NCBI GenBank assembly: GCA_029216955.1
Contig: JANAVB010009599.1
Span: 2,869,240-2,933,239, forward strand
Direction of reading: 5' to 3'
DNA: 64,000 nucleotides
Source of the DNA: Iris pallida
Lineage: Eukaryota; Streptophyta; Magnoliopsida; Asparagales; Iridaceae
A program made the position numbers and the translations under genes. The notes beneath the pieces were generated by a model. The model ran no database searches, was not told the DNA's origin, and was given only the letters and a program-made list of their open reading frames with translations. Positions 61,093 to 64,000 of the stretch are shown here, in pieces (within the stretch, counting starts at the first letter, position 1; every line of letters starts with the position of its first letter).

Positions 61093-61395
61093 GTGTCTTA
61101 CAGGCTAGACTTACCACCAGCATTGGTTGGAGTCCACAACGTATTTCACGTGTCGCAGTTGAGACGGTATGTGGCAGATCCTAGCCATGTACTTGATCAT
61201 TCCGAGATCGAGGTTGGTCCTACTCTTCGTTATCCAGAGCAGCCTGTTGAGATTCTGGATCGACGGGAGAAGGCATTGAGGAACCAGACGATACCATTGG
61301 TTCGTGTCGCATGGAGGCATCATTCTCCAGGAGAGTCCACCTAGGAACGGGAGGATGAGATGCGCGAGCGATACCCTTATCTATTTGTACCTTGA
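61093..61395 (+). other. Chromodomain-like C-terminus of integrase
   Basis: YRLDLPPALVGVHNVFHVSQ, then EQPVEILDRREKALRNQTIP and LVRVAWRHHS match the integrase tail and chromodomain of Tekay/Del elements. A TAG (61342-61344) falls where the family has the aromatic Trp before the final helix; EREDEMRERYPYLF follows in frame. Chromodomains of this group are thought to guide insertion to heterochromatin. Confidence 0.75.
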
Positions 61396-61462
61396 GGTAT
61401 GATTTCTATCCTTCTCATTTAGTTTCAGTTTCGTCTTTAAATTTCGAGGACGAAATTATTGT

Positions 61463-61476
61463 TAGGAGGGTAGACT
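61463..61476 (+). promoter_or_regulatory. Polypurine tract before the 3' LTR
   Basis: AGGAGGGTAGACT directly precedes the LTR start at 61477. Just upstream is TTTCGAGGACGAAA (61443-61456), a motif shared with the non-autonomous element at 21335-26284. Confidence 0.7.
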
Positions 61477-64000
61477 TGTAACACCCTGTTTTCTGAAAAT
61501 TAGGGATTATAAAAAAAATTATTATTATTTTTATTATTAAATAATGGTGATTAGGGCATGATATGGTTTATAGTGTTTATTAGTGTGATTTAACCATTTT
61601 CTAAGTCATGCTAAGTCATGACTTATGACTTTGTGATTTTGGTTAGTATAACTTAGTGTAAACCCTAGTTTTCTCTAACCTAGAAGTTGCCATGACCATG
61701 ATAGCTTAGCCATAGGCTTAGAATATCAAATTTGGGGTTTTTGACCAAAAGGGTATTTTGGTAATTTTCTAGATTTATTTTGTGATTATGTGATTTTAAT
61801 ATTATTTAATACTTGGTAGGTCTCATGATTAGTTCCTAACCTATCCTACCCTAAACTAGTAGTTAGCCCCTAACCTAGAATCATTAGGGTGATGTTTAGG
61901 TCATGGGTTAAAGTAGATAATATCTAGATATTTGCTTTATGGATATTTTGCACAAAACATGCAAAATATCACCAAACCTTTTGCTAAGTCCTTGACTTAG
62001 CCTTGAAGGAAGACAAGACACCCCCCCCCCCCATGCTTGGCCGGCCAAGGGGTACCCCCCTAGCTGGTACAACTCCTATATAACCCATTGGAATGATTCA
62101 TGAACAAAAATACATGAAATTTATTCCACAAAAATTCCCTTTTCCTTTCAACCTTCATAACTTGAGCTATCTTGATCCAAATTGACTCTAGTCTCTTGCA
62201 TTGGAACCCTACAACATCTAGGGTGCTAAGGGAAGCAAGAAATCTAGAATTTGGAAGCTTGGGCATCATCGAGTTGGAGATCACACAACCCCCTTTCATT
62301 GATTTCCTTGGAATTTCACCAATAGGTAAATTTCCACAAACTTAGTCAAATTCTTGTTTTTCTTTCATAAATGCATTCATATAGGGATAACAATACTGTG
62401 GGTAAAGTTTGGTGGGATTTTGATGTGTTTTGGTGTCCGTATCGGACACGTATCCTAAGCAAGAAACCTTGTTTGGTGAAATGCCACAATGGACTTGTTT
62501 TTGTGTTTTTGTAGAACTAATTGCACTGTTGTGAAGCCCTAGACATGTAGGTCACGAACCCACTCGACTGAGCACATTTTAGTGCTGTTTCCGTGTCCAA
62601 ATTGGACACGAACCGACCGCACGAGCCCATCGTGCATGTCCTGCTACCCGACCCTTCGTGCGCACAGCACAGGCCACTAGGACACGAAATATTTGACACA
62701 GACAAGGGGGCAATGTCTGCGAACATGCCCCAAAAGTCTCGTGTCGCGTCGTGTCGTGTCGAGTGAGAAAACTCACTCGCACTGGACACGCGCTGTCAGC
62801 GCACGCGCGCGCGCACAACTTTGAGTGTGTCGTGTCGCATGGACACGACACTAGAGCATCTCGTAGTGACACGGGCATGAAGCCCTATGCGTGGCGTACA
62901 CGTGGACACGAGCACGTGGTGCTTCGTGTCCTGTGTCGCGTGTACGACGCGTGTAACCGCGTGCACGACGCAGTCGTAACACGCATGTATCAGTCGTGTT
63001 TTCACGACTGATACGGTGTTTGTTCTGTGTCCACGCGTGTCGTGGACACGTGTCAGGCTGTGGGATGTGTAGCCCTATGTGTGGGCTACACGTATGCACG
63101 ACCACGAGACGTGTCGTGTCTCGTGGTGTGTCCACGAGTGCGTGGAACGTGTGCACGACACTGTTCTTGTGTACACGTATCAGACTTACCCGATCGAGTG
63201 TTTTGTGTGTTTGGACACACGAAACCGTGTCGTGGTGTCGTGTCAGTATCCTAGGACCCTAGTGTATCTATGGGGGGTTAGTTACCAACCGTTGGTATCG
63301 AGTCTTAGCTCGATTTGGGTTGCGTATATCGAATTACCCAATTTCAGTGTTAACTGTACACTGTCACAGTTTTGAGTTAATTCCAGATTTTGGAAATCGA
63401 ACTTTGATTCGATTTTATTAATAATTTAGGTATTAGACTAGTGTATTTTAGTGAGTCTATGTGTAGTATACATATATGTGAGGGTGTGGGTCGAATTCGA
63501 GGAGATTTGGGTGTGTGTGGGTGTAGTTATGTAGATATACACATATGTGTTTATATGTGTGTATATGTGTGTTATGTGTGTGTGTTTGGGGGTTTGAATT
63601 TGGGTTCCAGGATTCTGGAAACCCCCCCTGTGTCCTGATCTCTCACTCTCTCTCACTGTCTCACTCTCTCTCTCACTTTGTCTCTCTATATATATATAGT
63701 ATATATATGAGTTTATATATATATATAGGTATATATATATATATATTGATATATATATATTTGTATTAGTTTTCATATAGTGATATTATATATATATATG
63801 TATGTGGGTTGTATTGTATATAGTATTCATATATGGGTATATGGGTAGTATATAGATATATACATATATATATGATTTCTAGTATAGGTTATATAAAAAC
63901 CTATGACTATGGCCTATGGCCTAGGATTACTAGCCTATGGCTTGGGACTAATCCTAATGACCCTAAACCCACTTGTTGACCCTTGTTGACTAAGGGTTGA
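61477..64000 (+). repeat. Chromovirus 3' LTR, cut by the window edge
   Basis: Colinear with 52332-54866, with differences mostly single substitutions and changes in C-run and AT-repeat length. The last bases correspond to about 54866 in the 5' LTR. Confidence 0.95.

Larger units (their letters stand above)
56558..61395 (+). pseudogene. Chromovirus gag-pol polyprotein with stops, frameshift and intron-like gap
   Basis: One frame starts at the ATG at 56558, with a TGA at codon 5 (56570-56572). Gag has Gln-rich repeats (56770-56840) and the retrotransposon gag domain (LARTWYQTD, GKFFPDQAV, NQTVEEYAGEFCRLSRFVE). A TAG at 57695-57697 precedes two zinc knuckles ([28 protein letters not shown]). 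Protease: FDSGASHSF at about 58031. [15 protein letters not shown] and [11 protein letters not shown]. RNase [15 protein letters not shown], a TAG at 59447-59449, then FTDHKSLKY. Integrase: H2C2 zinc site near 60050-60170, a one-base frame break near 60222, then [19 protein letters not shown] and HPQTDGQSERT. After the 99-bp gap (60874-60972), the GPF motif and chromodomain-like end follow, with a TAG at 61342-61344. Confidence 0.9.
52332..64000 (+). mobile_element. Young Tekay/Del-type Ty3/gypsy chromovirus, right end outside the window
   Basis: The 5' LTR starts TGTAACACCCTG at 52332 and the 3' LTR starts with the same sequence at 61477. The internal region encodes gag, protease, RT, RNase H, integrase and a chromodomain-like C-terminus in the gypsy order. 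By eye the two LTRs differ by about 20 substitutions plus repeat-length changes over the 2.5 kb that can be compared, which points to a recent insertion. Confidence 0.9.

Overview
The window is nuclear DNA of a flowering plant. It holds almost nothing but transposable elements and their remains: long (AT)n microsatellites, Ty1/copia and Ty3/gypsy polyproteins, CACTA, hAT and PIF/Harbinger-type DNA elements, Helitron-like ends, and one broken host gene fragment of the NPF (NRT1/PTR) transporter family. The GC-rich first exons of that fragment hint at a monocot, but this is only a hint. I saw no rRNA gene, intact tRNA gene, CRISPR array or intact host gene.

Layout. 1-3262: AT-rich, no gene. 3263-8664: relic of a CACTA (En/Spm) transposon with a multi-exon Transposase_24 gene, ending in a CACTA-type terminus; a 189-bp MITE lies inside it. 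8905-10867: minus-strand fragment of a long gypsy LTR. 10868-13370: 5'-truncated copia element (copia-1). 13370-16827: strongly decayed second copia (copia-3) carrying two insertions. 16825-18088: inverted and direct copies of a tRNA-related (SINE-like) unit between (AT)n arrays. 18392-18442: Helitron-like 3' end.

18615-41793 is one minus-strand copia element (copia-2) opened up by later insertions. In plus coordinates these are a hAT MITE (20160-21042), a coding-free gypsy-type element with 2.2-kb LTRs (21335-26284), a 10.1-kb Sirevirus-like copia with an extra env-like ORF (28070-38176, itself holding a hAT MITE at 30192-30789), another hAT MITE (38676-39057), and a TTA-flanked PIF/Harbinger-like element inside the 5' LTR (40418-41738). 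Target-site duplications can be read for most of them, so the order of events can be reconstructed.

41849-46386 is a 4.5-kb hAT element with a decayed transposase gene into which a Helitron-like element has jumped (43831-44144). 46900-49501 is a 2.6-kb solo LTR with a perfect 5-bp duplication. 50724-51073 is a Tourist-like MITE beside the NPF fragment (51116-51558). 51830-52286 is an orphan LTR end. 52332-64000 is a young Tekay/Del-type chromovirus with ~4-kb LTRs, continuing past the window edge; its gag-pol carries four in-frame stops, a frameshift and a 99-bp intron-like interruption.

The most interesting signals: (1) three copia-type LTR families carry an exact match to the plant snRNA upstream sequence element (RTCCCACATCG) placed 32-34 bp from a TATA box, the spacing of Pol II snRNA promoters; (2) an intron-like insertion in a chromovirus integrase; (3) a short non-autonomous gypsy derivative that keeps only LTRs, PBS and the pre-LTR motif; (4) hairpin-rich and W-box-rich domains in the chromovirus LTR.
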